57,167 bases of DNA, from positions 1-57,167 of the forward strand of contig JAGBBZ010000029.1 of the NCBI GenBank assembly GCA_017938215.1, read 5' to 3'. The stretch is from Eubacterium sp. Lineage in GTDB: Bacteria > Bacillota > Clostridia > Lachnospirales > Lachnospiraceae. Shown one piece after another: positions 14,993 to 24,180 of the stretch; position 1 is the stretch's first letter, and each line of letters starts with the position of its first letter. Under the pieces are notes generated by a model. That model made no database searches, was not told the origin of the DNA, and saw only the letters and a list, made by a program, of their open reading frames with translations. Position numbers and translations under genes: made by a program.

Positions 14993-17920
14993 TCATCCGA
15001 TCGTATCGATCACATCAAACAAACTGCTATTTTCTTTTACCTTTTCCTCATTTCCAAGAACACAGATTTTCTCAGTTCCAAGAATTGCCTCCACCATATC
15101 TGCTGCCTGTCGAATATCTTCCTGCGTTGCTGACAGAATCTGGTCACGATCCTTCTGTACCTGCTCCTCTGTTGCACCACTAAGATATGCTGCCATGGAG
15201 CGAGCACCTTTTGCTCTTGGTGTTAATGGCGTATCAATATTGCTGATGGTTCCAATGATGTATTTGGTCATTTCTCGTTCATCTGCTTTAAAATTACGTA
15301 AATACTCAGGAACCCCTTTGTACACTTCATTGGTCTCAGAGAGTTTTGGATCACGGTAAGACACAAAATATCCCTCTCCCGTGTTGGCAAATCCGCACAT
15401 AACCCCATAGGCTCCGCCCTTCACGCGCACCTCATTCCAAAGATATTCATAGCTAAGAAGAGATTTCACAACATGATACACACCACTATATGGAATCCCC
15501 TTATCCATGAAATTTCCAACACGAGCCACATACTGAATCTGGCCTGCTGTCTTGAACCCTTCGTTTTCTTTCAGTTCATCCCGCAACGGCTGCTTTGACG
15601 GAACAGAAATTGTCTCCTGTTTTGTGTCATCCAGTTTGTTCACGAATGTGGTATATACTTCCTCAAACTTAGAATATTCGTCCTCCGCACAAGTTACCCC
15701 TGTCAATACATTTTCTTTTGTAAAAATAGTGGCAACCAAATATTTCAATATAGCAATCAAGTTTTCTTTTTCTTCCTCAAAGTTTTCATCCAGCCACTTC
15801 AGGAAACGATAGTAAGAAATGCCACAAAACTGTTCATCATAGCGTCCAGACTCCGAAATGTATGCCATACCACGCCCGGTAGCCGTTCCATGACCGGCAG
15901 CGATCAACCGCATTTGCAAGGAAGATCTTTGTTCACCTATGATCTCCTTTAATCGTTTCTCATCTGTCAAATGAGAGGAAGAAAGTGCCTCGTATATCAA
16001 CTCAAAAACCTTTTCCAGTTTGTCCGCAAACACCTTCGTGCCAATGGAAAAGTGTGCCATGTACTCTCCTCGTTTTTCCCGACTTTGAATGGTCTTCGCG
16101 GAGAATGTCAAATCTCCTGCATTTTGAAGTATCTCATTGGAATATGCGAGTTTATCATGCCAATCCGTATCCACACTTCCAATTACTGACCCAAGTAAAC
16201 TGATATATGGCGCATAATCTTTTAACAATGGTTTAATATCGAATAACATTCCCACATAATGAATACCGTTGGTGAAGTAATTGTGGTGAATCACCTTGCT
16301 ACCTGCCACTTCCTTTTCGATGTTAGAAAAACCTTGCGCTTTCTTGCCAATGTCTTCACGGGATAGAAGTGGAATTTTCTCCAACAATTCTTTTGGCGTC
16401 GGCTCCTCTTGGTACCGCTCCAGCTCCGCCGTTTCACGAATCAACGCCTGTCTTTCCTCCATAGAAAGGGTATCAAGATGCTTCGTCAAACGCGCCGCTT
16501 CCTGCTCATCCATCTGCGTTGTTAAACCGATTTTCGGCTCCACAACTACGATAGAACGATGTGTATTATCCAGTAAATACACTTGAATTAACTTCTCAAA
16601 ATAGCCATCCTTTATTTTCTCGCGCAACTTGGCAAATGTTTCGTTAAACTGAAGATGAATGAACGGACAATCCGAATCATACAACCAACTATCCATTAAC
16701 TGAAGGCCGTACATAAGCCCCTTTGGATAAGAACCAAAATCAGCTTCCCGACAACGGAACTCCAACGCATTTAATCCCGCATTCAAGGAGTCCTGATTGA
16801 TTCCTTCTGCTACGATTTTTTCAAGTTCTCGTCGAATAATCGCTACAAATTCATCCTTTTTCTCTGCCGTTGAATTTTTCGCTGTAATGGAAAATACCGG
16901 CTGGCAAATGCTTTCCTCATAAAAACTGCTAATTTCACTCCCTATTCCCGCATCCATAAGTGCCTGTTTTACAGGTGCTCCGATGCCTTGCACCAGCACA
17001 TAATTCAATACTTGAAATGCAATGTATAGTTCGCGATCCAAGGACGTTCCCACCACTGCATTATAGCTAAGGTAGGTCTTTCCTTCCTCTTCTTCTCCTT
17101 CCGCCAAAGAATAATATGCCAATACTTCTTCCGGCCTTTCAAAGGCTTCCTGCTTCGTAATTTCCGAGTTCATTTCCAAATATTCAAACTGGCTCAGATA
17201 CTTTTCGTCAATCCATGCCAGCTTTTCTTCCATATCCATATCACCATACAGATATATATAACTATTGGATGGATGATAGTAGGTAGAATGGAAATCCAGA
17301 TAAGCTTCATATGTCAAGTCCGGGATATCCACCGGATCCCCACCAGACTCATAACCATACGGTGTATCCGGGAATAACGACTGTTGAATCTTACGATCCA
17401 ACAACTGCTCTGGTGAAGAAAATACACCTTTCATTTCATTGAAAACAACACCATTATAAGTAAGAGGTCCCTCTAGCTCCGTCAGTTCATAGTGCCAGCC
17501 CTCCTGCTTGAATATCTTTTTTTCCTGATAAATATTCGGGTAGAAAACCGCATCCAGGTACACGTGCATTAAGTTTTGGAAATCCTTGTCGTTGCAACTA
17601 GCTACCGGATAAACTGTTTTATCCGGATAAGTCATAGCATTCAAAAAAGTATTCAAGGAACCTTTCGCCAGTTCAATAAACGGATCTTTTACCGGAAAAT
17701 CCTTGGAACCACACAACACCGTGTGTTCCACAATATGAGCCACACCGGTGGAATCCTTTGGTGGAGTACGAAATCCGATGGAAAATACTTTATTGTTATC
17801 CTCGCACTCAATCGCCACAATTTTTGCTTTTGTCTTTTCATGCTCCAGAAGATATCCCTTCGCATCAAGCTCCTTTAGTTCCTGATTTACCAGTACGCGA
17901 TACCCTTTTACTGCCTTCAT
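14993..17920 (-). CDS. M16C zinc metalloprotease (presequence-protease type)
   Basis: 975 residues, close to the usual size of M16C enzymes, which are single chains of two homologous halves closing around peptides. The inverted zinc motif H62-I-V-E65-H66 (GVAHIVEHTVLCGS) is intact, with the downstream Glu helix in NEMKGVFSS. No signal peptide is seen, so it probably degrades short peptides in the cytosol. The start at 17920 has AAAGGAG eleven bases upstream. The upstream gene glgB runs 56 bases into this gene in another frame. Confidence 0.93.
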   Translation of the reverse strand: MKAVKGYRVLVNQELKELDAKGYLLEHEKTKAKIVAIECEDNNKVFSIGFRTPPKDSTGVAHIVEHTVLCGSKDFPVKDPFIELAKGSLNTFLNAMTYPDKTVYPVASCNDKDFQNLMHVYLDAVFYPNIYQEKKIFKQEGWHYELTELEGPLTYNGVVFNEMKGVFSSPEQLLDRKIQQSLFPDTPYGYESGGDPVDIPDLTYEAYLDFHSTYYHPSNSYIYLYGDMDMEEKLAWIDEKYLSQFEYLEMNSEITKQEAFERPEEVLAYYSLAEGEEEEGKTYLSYNAVVGTSLDRELYIAFQVLNYVLVQGIGAPVKQALMDAGIGSEISSFYEESICQPVFSITAKNSTAEKKDEFVAIIRRELEKIVAEGINQDSLNAGLNALEFRCREADFGSYPKGLMYGLQLMDSWLYDSDCPFIHLQFNETFAKLREKIKDGYFEKLIQVYLLDNTHRSIVVVEPKIGLTTQMDEQEAARLTKHLDTLSMEERQALIRETAELERYQEEPTPKELLEKIPLLSREDIGKKAQGFSNIEKEVAGSKVIHHNYFTNGIHYVGMLFDIKPLLKDYAPYISLLGSVIGSVDTDWHDKLAYSNEILQNAGDLTFSAKTIQSREKRGEYMAHFSIGTKVFADKLEKVFELIYEALSSSHLTDEKRLKEIIGEQRSSLQMRLIAAGHGTATGRGMAYISESGRYDEQFCGISYYRFLKWLDENFEEEKENLIAILKYLVATIFTKENVLTGVTCAEDEYSKFEEVYTTFVNKLDDTKQETISVPSKQPLRDELKENEGFKTAGQIQYVARVGNFMDKGIPYSGVYHVVKSLLSYEYLWNEVRVKGGAYGVMCGFANTGEGYFVSYRDPKLSETNEVYKGVPEYLRNFKADEREMTKYIIGTISNIDTPLTPRAKGARSMAAYLSGATEEQVQKDRDQILSATQEDIRQAADMVEAILGTEKICVLGNEEKVKENSSLFDVIDTIG

Positions 17921-20210
17921 GATTAACTCCTTTCTTATCCGATTTTTCTGCACTTTTTATCTCGGTACACTGAAAAATCTGGATTGCCGACGGTGCCAAT
18001 GTAATTTCAATGGAGTGATCCATTCCGTCCTGTTTTTTCTTTTTTGCTTGCTTCAAGCGTGGATTGATATTTCCCTTTCCACCATAAATAATGCTATCAC
18101 TATTAAATACTTCTTTACATTTTCCTGCAAATGGCAACCCAATCGCAAATTTGTCATAAGCCACAGGTGTAAAATTACACACAACCAGTAATGTCTCATC
18201 CTCATGCTTACGCAAAAACGAAATGACACTGTGATCTGCATCCAGCATACTGAGCCACTGGAATCCTTCCGGCTTGTCATCGCTGGCATACATTGCTGGA
18301 TGCTCTTTGTAAAACGCCCACAAACCTTTCACATAATCCTTCAACATAGCATGTGGAGACTTGATGTTAATAATCTCTCCAGTCTCACTTGCCGCCGCCT
18401 GAAGATCATCCAGCAGGTGCCAATCTAACTGGCGTTCCTCGCTCCATTCTCTCTCCTGACCAAAATCCTGTCCCATGAACATAAGATTTTTTCCCGGATG
18501 CGCCGCCATATAACCATAACTCAAGCGCAAATCTGCCATTTTCTGTTCTGCCGTTCCCGGCATTTTCCCATACATAGAACCTTTGCCATGTACCACTTCA
18601 TCGTGAGAAAATACCAGCATAAAATTCTCCGAATACTGGTACACCATGCTAAAAGTAAGCATACCATGACGACCTTTACGGAACAATGGATCTGTCTGGA
18701 TATATTCCAAATAATCATTCATCCATCCCATGTTCCATTTAACATCAAAGCCAAGACCACCATCTTCTAAGTTACCTGTTACCATTGGCCATGCCGTAGA
18801 CTCTTCTGCAATTGTTATAGTACCATCTTTTCTTGATTTTATTTTTTTATTCAATTTCTTCAAAAATTCCATTGCTTCCAAGTTTTCATTGCCACCATAC
18901 ATATTGGCTACCCATTCGCCATCCTGCTTTCCATAATCCAAGTAAAGCATGGACGCAACCGCATCCAGACGCAAGCCATCGGCATGATAACGATCCAACC
19001 AAAACAACGCATTTGCAAGGAGGAAATTTGACACTTGTGGACGTCCATAATTATAAATCAATGTCCCCCAATGTGGGTGTTCCCCTTGTCTCTTATCCAA
19101 ATGCTCATACAAACATGTACCATCAAATCGAGCCAATCCATGCTCATCTCGTGGGAAATGCGCTGGTACCCAGTCAAGAATCACTCCGATTCCATTCTGA
19201 TGAAGAACATCCACAAAGTACATAAAATCTTCCGGTGTACCATATCGAGAGGTTGGTGCATAATACCCTGTTACCTGATATCCCCAGGAGGCATCAAATG
19301 GATGCTCCATCACTGGCATACACTCTACATGTGTATATCCCATCTCTTTACAATATTCACTTACCATCGGTGCAAGTTCGCAGTAATTATAGAAGCACTC
19401 ATTTTCCGGCATACCATCGGTAGGCGCTGGCTTTTTAAAGGAACCAAGCTGCAATTCATACACTACCATTGGCTCAGCATTAACATCCTTCTTTTTACGC
19501 TCTGTCAACCACTTTTTGTCGTTCCATTTGTACTTATCAATATCCCACACAATGCTTGCATTTGCCGGGCGCTTTTCGTAAGTATATCCATATGGATCTG
19601 ATTTCAACACAATATTCCCATCGAAACCATGAATCTGATATTTGTAAATGTCGCCCTCTTTTACTCCTGGCACAAACAATTCAAAGATACCTGTGGCAAG
19701 ACGTTTCATCTGGTTTTTTCTACCATCCCAATCATTGAAATCTCCCACTACACTGACGGAAGATGCGTTCGGTGCCCACACCGCAAAATATGCTCCATCA
19801 AATCCATTTACCTTCGCCAAATGCGCTCCTAATTTTTCATACACCGTATCATGATTTCCTGTCTCATACATAGACTCGTCCATGGCATCCACAAAATTAT
19901 CCAATGCATAAACATCGCAGGTGTCTACTTTTTTATCTTCATACTCTACATGATATGTATATTCCGGGATTTTCTTGCATCCCAAAAATGCAGCAAAATA
20001 TCCCTCATCGTCCATGGCTGTCATTTTTACTGCGCGACTTTTTCCCTTTACTTTCACAGAAACACTTTTCGCTTCCGGAAAATAACAACGAACCAATACA
20101 TTTCCCTCAACTTCCATTGGTCCCAATAATTCTTGCGGATTGTGGCATTCTGCATATTCCAAATCTTCGATTTGAGGCCACTCCATATAATCTTCGATTT
20201 TTAACTTCAT
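17865..20210 (-). CDS. glgB: 1,4-alpha-glucan branching enzyme (GH13)
   Basis: 781 residues, longer than the common 630-730. It introduces alpha-1,6 branches in glycogen. Two N-terminal CBM48-like beta domains lie at about 27-110 and 140-235 (NGFDGAYFAVWAPNASSV); the catalytic barrel has GLRLDAVASM with nucleophile D416, E469 in ITIAEESTAWP and the transition-state pair H536-D537 in FSHDEVVHG. The last 30 or so residues, rich in Lys/Gly/Ser, are encoded over the start of the next gene and look like a run-on past the family's normal end. Start from GGAGG at 8 bases. Confidence 0.94.
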   Translation of the reverse strand: MKLKIEDYMEWPQIEDLEYAECHNPQELLGPMEVEGNVLVRCYFPEAKSVSVKVKGKSRAVKMTAMDDEGYFAAFLGCKKIPEYTYHVEYEDKKVDTCDVYALDNFVDAMDESMYETGNHDTVYEKLGAHLAKVNGFDGAYFAVWAPNASSVSVVGDFNDWDGRKNQMKRLATGIFELFVPGVKEGDIYKYQIHGFDGNIVLKSDPYGYTYEKRPANASIVWDIDKYKWNDKKWLTERKKKDVNAEPMVVYELQLGSFKKPAPTDGMPENECFYNYCELAPMVSEYCKEMGYTHVECMPVMEHPFDASWGYQVTGYYAPTSRYGTPEDFMYFVDVLHQNGIGVILDWVPAHFPRDEHGLARFDGTCLYEHLDKRQGEHPHWGTLIYNYGRPQVSNFLLANALFWLDRYHADGLRLDAVASMLYLDYGKQDGEWVANMYGGNENLEAMEFLKKLNKKIKSRKDGTITIAEESTAWPMVTGNLEDGGLGFDVKWNMGWMNDYLEYIQTDPLFRKGRHGMLTFSMVYQYSENFMLVFSHDEVVHGKGSMYGKMPGTAEQKMADLRLSYGYMAAHPGKNLMFMGQDFGQEREWSEERQLDWHLLDDLQAAASETGEIINIKSPHAMLKDYVKGLWAFYKEHPAMYASDDKPEGFQWLSMLDADHSVISFLRKHEDETLLVVCNFTPVAYDKFAIGLPFAGKCKEVFNSDSIIYGGKGNINPRLKQAKKKKQDGMDHSIEITLAPSAIQIFQCTEIKSAEKSDKKGVNHEGSKRVSRTGKSGTKGA

Positions 20211-20229
20211 AATATTCCTCCATTCCTTT

Positions 20230-20274
20230 TTGCTTGAAAAGCAAATCCTTTCCTTTTCAAGCAAATCCATTTGC
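20230..20274 (-). promoter_or_regulatory. Alternative hairpins in the glgB leader
   Basis: A perfect 12-bp inverted repeat TTGCTTGAAAAG/CTTTTCAAGCAA (20230-20241, 20253-20264) lies just upstream of the glgB ribosome binding site. It overlaps a second palindrome, GCAAATCCATTTGC (20261-20274), so the two stems exclude each other. On the plus strand the second stem is followed by seven T. Confidence 0.5.
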
Positions 20275-20281
20275 TTTTTTT

Positions 20282-20461
20282 CATTCGCTCCGTGCTCCGC
20301 ACTTCGCTCATGTGGGGGCTCGCCAAATGTACAAAAAGTCAAGGAAGCAATCGTGCACCTACGGTGCCGGAATTCGAGTCCGTGAGTTAGGCGAATAAAT
20401 TCGCCCCCTCACACACTCTTGTTCCGGGTGCAAGCACCCACGATTGACACCTTGACTTTTT
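20282..20461. repeat. Composite palindromic intergenic element B (DUF624-glgB)
   Basis: From 20333 to 20461 the sequence folds as a long outer stem: 12 bp exact (AAAAAGTCAAGG with CCTTGACTTTTT), a 3x3 internal loop, then 8 bp exact (CAATCGTG with CACGATTG). It encloses three hairpins: CACC/GGTG (20356-20366), GTGAG plus GGCGAA/TTCGCC (20382-20412) and GGGTGC/GCACCC (20426-20439). To the left lie GTGC-TCC-GCAC and GCTCGCCAAATGTA, the latter similar to the element near 31.55 kb. Read on the minus strand it ends in TTTTT and may also terminate the DUF624 transcript. Confidence 0.7.
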
Positions 20462-20477
20462 CTCCGCCCGGCTCGCC

Positions 20478-21155
20478 TTATTCATTGTACCACTCGACGA
20501 TTTCTTCACCATCTTCGGTATATTTAGGTTCTGTTTTTGGCATATATTTTTTTAACAAATGCTCCATTGGGAAGGTGTACAAAAAGGACGCTCCTGCCGG
20601 AACAACCAACAATACAATAGCGATTCCCTTGGCAAACCCAAAGTAAATAACCAGGAAAGATCCAATAAGAATCACCAACAATGCCAATGTGTGCAAGAAA
20701 TGACGAAATGCCAGATACAAGGAGAAACGGAATATCTTGCTCACCTTCATATCAAACCGAGACAACACACAAAATACATACGATACGATGCACAAAAACA
20801 TTGCGCCAAGAGCAATGTACGCACCTGCCAAGTATCCTCCATACTGGGATTCCTGATCGGAAATACCAATCACCTTCAGATTGAAATACAAAAGGCCGTA
20901 AATCAATGCAATAATCACCCACATGATGGTGGCTGGCACAAAGTTCTGCTTAAAGCTTCTCCAGAACTCCGTCCATACATAACTACGGTCACGACGCAAC
21001 ACCTTTGCACTTACATAATACAACGACGTAGTTGCCGCTCCCACCGTAACAACCGGGGTACAAAAAATCACATACAAAATACTTAACCAACCAATATCAA
21101 ATATCTTCGACAATGCACGCATAACCGCATTGTCAGAATTAAAAAAACGATCCAT
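20478..21155 (-). CDS. DUF624 (YesL-like) membrane protein
   Basis: 225 residues with five or six hydrophobic segments. The N-terminal FDIGWLSILYVIFCTPVVTVGA and the following TTSLYYVSAKVLR segment are the DUF624/YesL pattern (N-terminal helix, CxxPxxTxGA, then a cytoplasmic Arg-rich helix). In other Firmicutes YesL-like genes often sit near carbohydrate transport or polysaccharide genes; here the downstream neighbour is glgB. Function unknown. It follows the DUF1015 gene by 33 bases and is probably cotranscribed with it. Confidence 0.82.
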   Translation of the reverse strand: MDRFFNSDNAVMRALSKIFDIGWLSILYVIFCTPVVTVGAATTSLYYVSAKVLRRDRSYVWTEFWRSFKQNFVPATIMWVIIALIYGLLYFNLKVIGISDQESQYGGYLAGAYIALGAMFLCIVSYVFCVLSRFDMKVSKIFRFSLYLAFRHFLHTLALLVILIGSFLVIYFGFAKGIAIVLLVVPAGASFLYTFPMEHLLKKYMPKTEPKYTEDGEEIVEWYNE

Positions 21156-21188
21156 CTTTTACCTTTTTCCTCCAAATTTGTTTCTTAG

Positions 21189-22424
21189 TTATATCTGATG
21201 AATGAACAAGCCACTTCTGAGTTTTGGCTCAAACCACGTGGATTTTGGTGGCATCAAAAGATCATTGTCTGCCACATCAAAAAGCTCCGTAATGGAAGTC
21301 GGGTACATCGAGAAGGATACGCACATATCGCCATTTGCTCTTCTCTCCAATTCCTTCAACCCACGGATACCTCCAACAAAGTCAATACGACTGTCGGTTC
21401 TAGGATCCCCGATACCAAGTACAGGTCCCAGCAAATTGTCCTGAAGCACAGACACATCCAGACTTCCCACAGCATCCTTCCCTTCAAAAAGCGCTGCCTT
21501 CGCTGTCATGTGATACCATTTACCCACCAGATACATACCGAAAGTACCTTTCTTCTCTGGTGCAACCGGTGCACCTGCCTCTTCCACCTCAAAGCACTCC
21601 TTCACTTTATCCATAAACTGCTCTTTGGTAAGACCATTCAAATCCTTCACAGTACGGTTGTAATCCATGATCATCAACTCGTCGTGTGGGAACAATACAG
21701 AAAGGAAATAGTTGAATTCCTCTTCACCGGTATATCCCGGATTCTCCTGACGACGTTTCAATCCAACCTTTACTGCGGATGCGGCACGATGATGTCCATC
21801 GGCAATATAAATGCGGTCAATATTCTTAAATGCCTGATAAATCGTCTCCACATCTTCCTGCTGGCTGATTTTCCACACACGATGAGAAATACCATCCACT
21901 GCGGTAAAATCATACAACGCCTCGGTCTGCAAATATTTATTTACTACTTCATTGATTTCTTCCTTCGAGCGGTACGCAAGGAAAATCGGTCCTGTCTGGG
22001 CAGAACAAGTGTCAACGTGAGTAATACGATCCACTTCCTTGTCTGCTCTTGTATTCTCATGCTTCTTAATGACATTATTTGCATAATCATCCACAGAAGA
22101 ACAAGCCACCAATCCCGTCTGGGAGCGGCCATCCATCACAAGCTGATAGATATAATACACTCTGTCTGTATCAGTAACATACACACCATCTGCAATATCC
22201 TTTTCCAAAAGTTCCTTTGCCTTCTGATAAACCTCTGGCGCATATGTATCCACGCTATCGTCAAAGCTGGTCTCTGCCCGGTCAATCTTCAAAAAAGAAA
22301 GTGGCTCTCTCGCAACCTCTTCCTTTGCTTCCTGTCTGTTATAAACATCGTATGGTAACGCTGCCACGCGATCCGCCAGCTCCACCGCCGGACGCACACA
22401 GCCAAATGGTCTAATCTCTGCCAT
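21189..22424 (-). CDS. DUF1015 family protein
   Basis: 411 residues, the normal length of the family. The opening (AEIRPFGCVRPA, AALPYDVYN), the central KKHENTRADKEVDRITHV segment, the YIADGHHRAASA box and the C-terminal MPPKSTWFEPKLRSGLF end are hallmarks of DUF1015, a conserved soluble protein of unknown biochemical role. The His/Asp-rich boxes suggest an enzyme active site; that is inference. Single-gene promoter upstream, AAGGAGG site, DUF624 gene directly downstream. Confidence 0.9.
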   Translation of the reverse strand: MAEIRPFGCVRPAVELADRVAALPYDVYNRQEAKEEVAREPLSFLKIDRAETSFDDSVDTYAPEVYQKAKELLEKDIADGVYVTDTDRVYYIYQLVMDGRSQTGLVACSSVDDYANNVIKKHENTRADKEVDRITHVDTCSAQTGPIFLAYRSKEEINEVVNKYLQTEALYDFTAVDGISHRVWKISQQEDVETIYQAFKNIDRIYIADGHHRAASAVKVGLKRRQENPGYTGEEEFNYFLSVLFPHDELMIMDYNRTVKDLNGLTKEQFMDKVKECFEVEEAGAPVAPEKKGTFGMYLVGKWYHMTAKAALFEGKDAVGSLDVSVLQDNLLGPVLGIGDPRTDSRIDFVGGIRGLKELERRANGDMCVSFSMYPTSITELFDVADNDLLMPPKSTWFEPKLRSGLFIHQI

Positions 22425-22462
22425 GTCTTCCTCCTTGTATATAAGTAATAAAGTCTACTCCT

Positions 22463-22491
22463 AGTATAGCGAAAAACGAAAAAGAAAACAA
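22463..22491 (-). promoter_or_regulatory. Promoter of the DUF1015-DUF624 pair
   Basis: Minus-strand TTGTTT (22486-22491), 17-base spacer, TATACT (22463-22468), about 40 bases from the start codon. Confidence 0.6.
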
Positions 22492-22584
22492 GTCTTTCCA
22501 AAATACTTTACACTTCATTCACATATTTTTTTAATTTCTGCCAAAACTAAAAGTAAATATGCACAGCTTGGAGGCCACAATATT

Positions 22585-22980
22585 ATGAACTTACAAAACT
22601 CTGCAAAAAATTTTATCAAATGTGGCGTGTATGGATGGGGATTTGAATGTCTCTGGACTGGTCTGCACGCCATCCTTTCCCATGAGAATAAACAACTCAC
22701 TTGTCGGACTTCCATGTGGATGTTTCCCATCTACGGCATGGCATCCTTTATTAAGCCATTGTCCACGGCATTAAAAAACACCCCGACCATTTTTCGAGGT
22801 GTGGTATACATGACCTGCATCTTTGTTACGGAATACGGCACCGGACGCCTGTTGAAAAAGAACCACTGCTGCCCTTGGGACTATAGCAAATCAAAGCATA
22901 ATATAAAGGGGCTTGTCCGGCTGGACTATGCCCCTCTGTGGTTTGTGGTTGGGTTGGTGTATGAGAAATTGCTAAAATAG
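22585..22980 (+). CDS. Small membrane protein, PF06541-like (putative ABC-transporter type IV)
   Basis: 131 residues and four likely membrane segments. GWGFECLWTGLHAI near the start, TSMWMFPIYG in the middle and the ending NIKGLVRLDYAPLWFVVGL fit the family named putative ABC-transporter type IV, though no transport activity is established. GGAGG lies ten bases before the start. It stands alone on the plus strand, divergent from DUF1015 and stopping only four bases short of the stop codon of the convergent gene to its right. Confidence 0.8.
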   Translation: MNLQNSAKNFIKCGVYGWGFECLWTGLHAILSHENKQLTCRTSMWMFPIYGMASFIKPLSTALKNTPTIFRGVVYMTCIFVTEYGTGRLLKKNHCCPWDYSKSKHNIKGLVRLDYAPLWFVVGLVYEKLLK

Positions 22981-22984
22981 GCCC

Positions 22985-24130
22985 CTATCTCTTGGGCATA
23001 TACTGCACTGCAATACGGTTTTCCGGCTTCACATCACATGTATAAATGACAAGCAAGAAAAACCATTCCAACGGTTTCATAAGTATATAAATCAAATCTG
23101 CTATGTACCGAGAGCGAATCCATCTCGCCACAGGAAATCCGTATTTGTCATATGCACCACGAATCCTTTTGTGCAATCCCGGAGTCCGTTCTGCCAAAAT
23201 CTCTTCAAATGCATTCGCCACACATAATTGTCGATTCACAATTACTTCATGTCCATGTCGTACACCACGACGGATGGGCTTAACGACTCTTCGATGTCCC
23301 CCTGCCGCCACGGTACACAAATAATGCTCATCCATATATATATTTTGCGGTGCAATTTTCTGCGACAGGCGCCAATCACTGGTCTCTGTCCATGCTTTAA
23401 TAACGGTGTCCGGCTCTTGTCCAAACAAAGCTAGAATCGCAATCACAACACCCGCCAAAGGAACCATAAATATGAGTGCAATGATAGGCCACCGATCTGC
23501 ATTTGCCAACCATTGATTTAGTCTTACCATCCATTTCCATTTTCCACTATAGTCTCGATCCGCTTGTTCTGTTTTCCACTCGTGCATTTTTACCAAAATC
23601 GTTTTCCATGCAATCACTATGCAATTCGCAGGTGGGATGCAAAGAACCCATGTCGCCCCTGCTGCCTTTACGAATATCACTTGCACCATCCACACCACAC
23701 ATAAAATCACTCCGATATACATCGCTGCAATGGACGAAACGATAATAATCGGCGAAAGTTTAGATAGCTTTATGGTAGACAATAGCAAATACCCATACAT
23801 AGCGATAAATATCAATAAAAACATGGTTGGAAAACTTCCCCGCCAGATGGGTATGTGCAATTGCTCATTAACCAGAACTTGGTCCCAGTCTGCTCCTGTT
23901 ATATTTGTAAACCCAAGTGCCACAAAACTGCAAAGAATACTTAACCCAACGGAAATCCACTCCCATAGAACTTGATATTTGCCCTGCTTCTTACCACCGA
24001 CTGCTCGGCAAAAAGCAAGCCAATTGTTAGAAAGCAAAAAGGTTGGCATAGCGATAAAAACACCAAAGCATATGATAAAGCCAAGTAGACTTCCTAATGT
24101 ATCCAGCATGGATCCGTAAATTTCACTCAT
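22985..24130 (-). CDS. Multi-spanning membrane protein, DUF6688-like
   Basis: 381 residues. About six hydrophobic segments occupy residues 15-238, followed by a conserved soluble part with HYLCTVAAGGHRRVVKP, a Gly/Arg/His-rich strip and VNRQLCVANAFEEIL. I associate this C-terminal pattern with DUF6688; the number is from memory and should be checked. Function unknown. The start at 24130 has GGAGGGAG upstream. It follows the serine acetyltransferase gene by 50 bases. Confidence 0.65.
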   Translation of the reverse strand: MSEIYGSMLDTLGSLLGFIICFGVFIAMPTFLLSNNWLAFCRAVGGKKQGKYQVLWEWISVGLSILCSFVALGFTNITGADWDQVLVNEQLHIPIWRGSFPTMFLLIFIAMYGYLLLSTIKLSKLSPIIIVSSIAAMYIGVILCVVWMVQVIFVKAAGATWVLCIPPANCIVIAWKTILVKMHEWKTEQADRDYSGKWKWMVRLNQWLANADRWPIIALIFMVPLAGVVIAILALFGQEPDTVIKAWTETSDWRLSQKIAPQNIYMDEHYLCTVAAGGHRRVVKPIRRGVRHGHEVIVNRQLCVANAFEEILAERTPGLHKRIRGAYDKYGFPVARWIRSRYIADLIYILMKPLEWFFLLVIYTCDVKPENRIAVQYMPKR

Positions 24131-24180
24131 GATTTTCTCCCTCCGTACTTTAGACGTTTGCCGGAAGCAAAACATTCCCC

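Noticed and set aside
20356-20412. Possible tRNA (TTCGAGTCC resembles a T-arm) inside the 20.4 kb element
   Set aside because: No 7-bp acceptor stem, anticodon arm or CCA-side pairing fits around it; the sequence is explained better by the nested palindrome.
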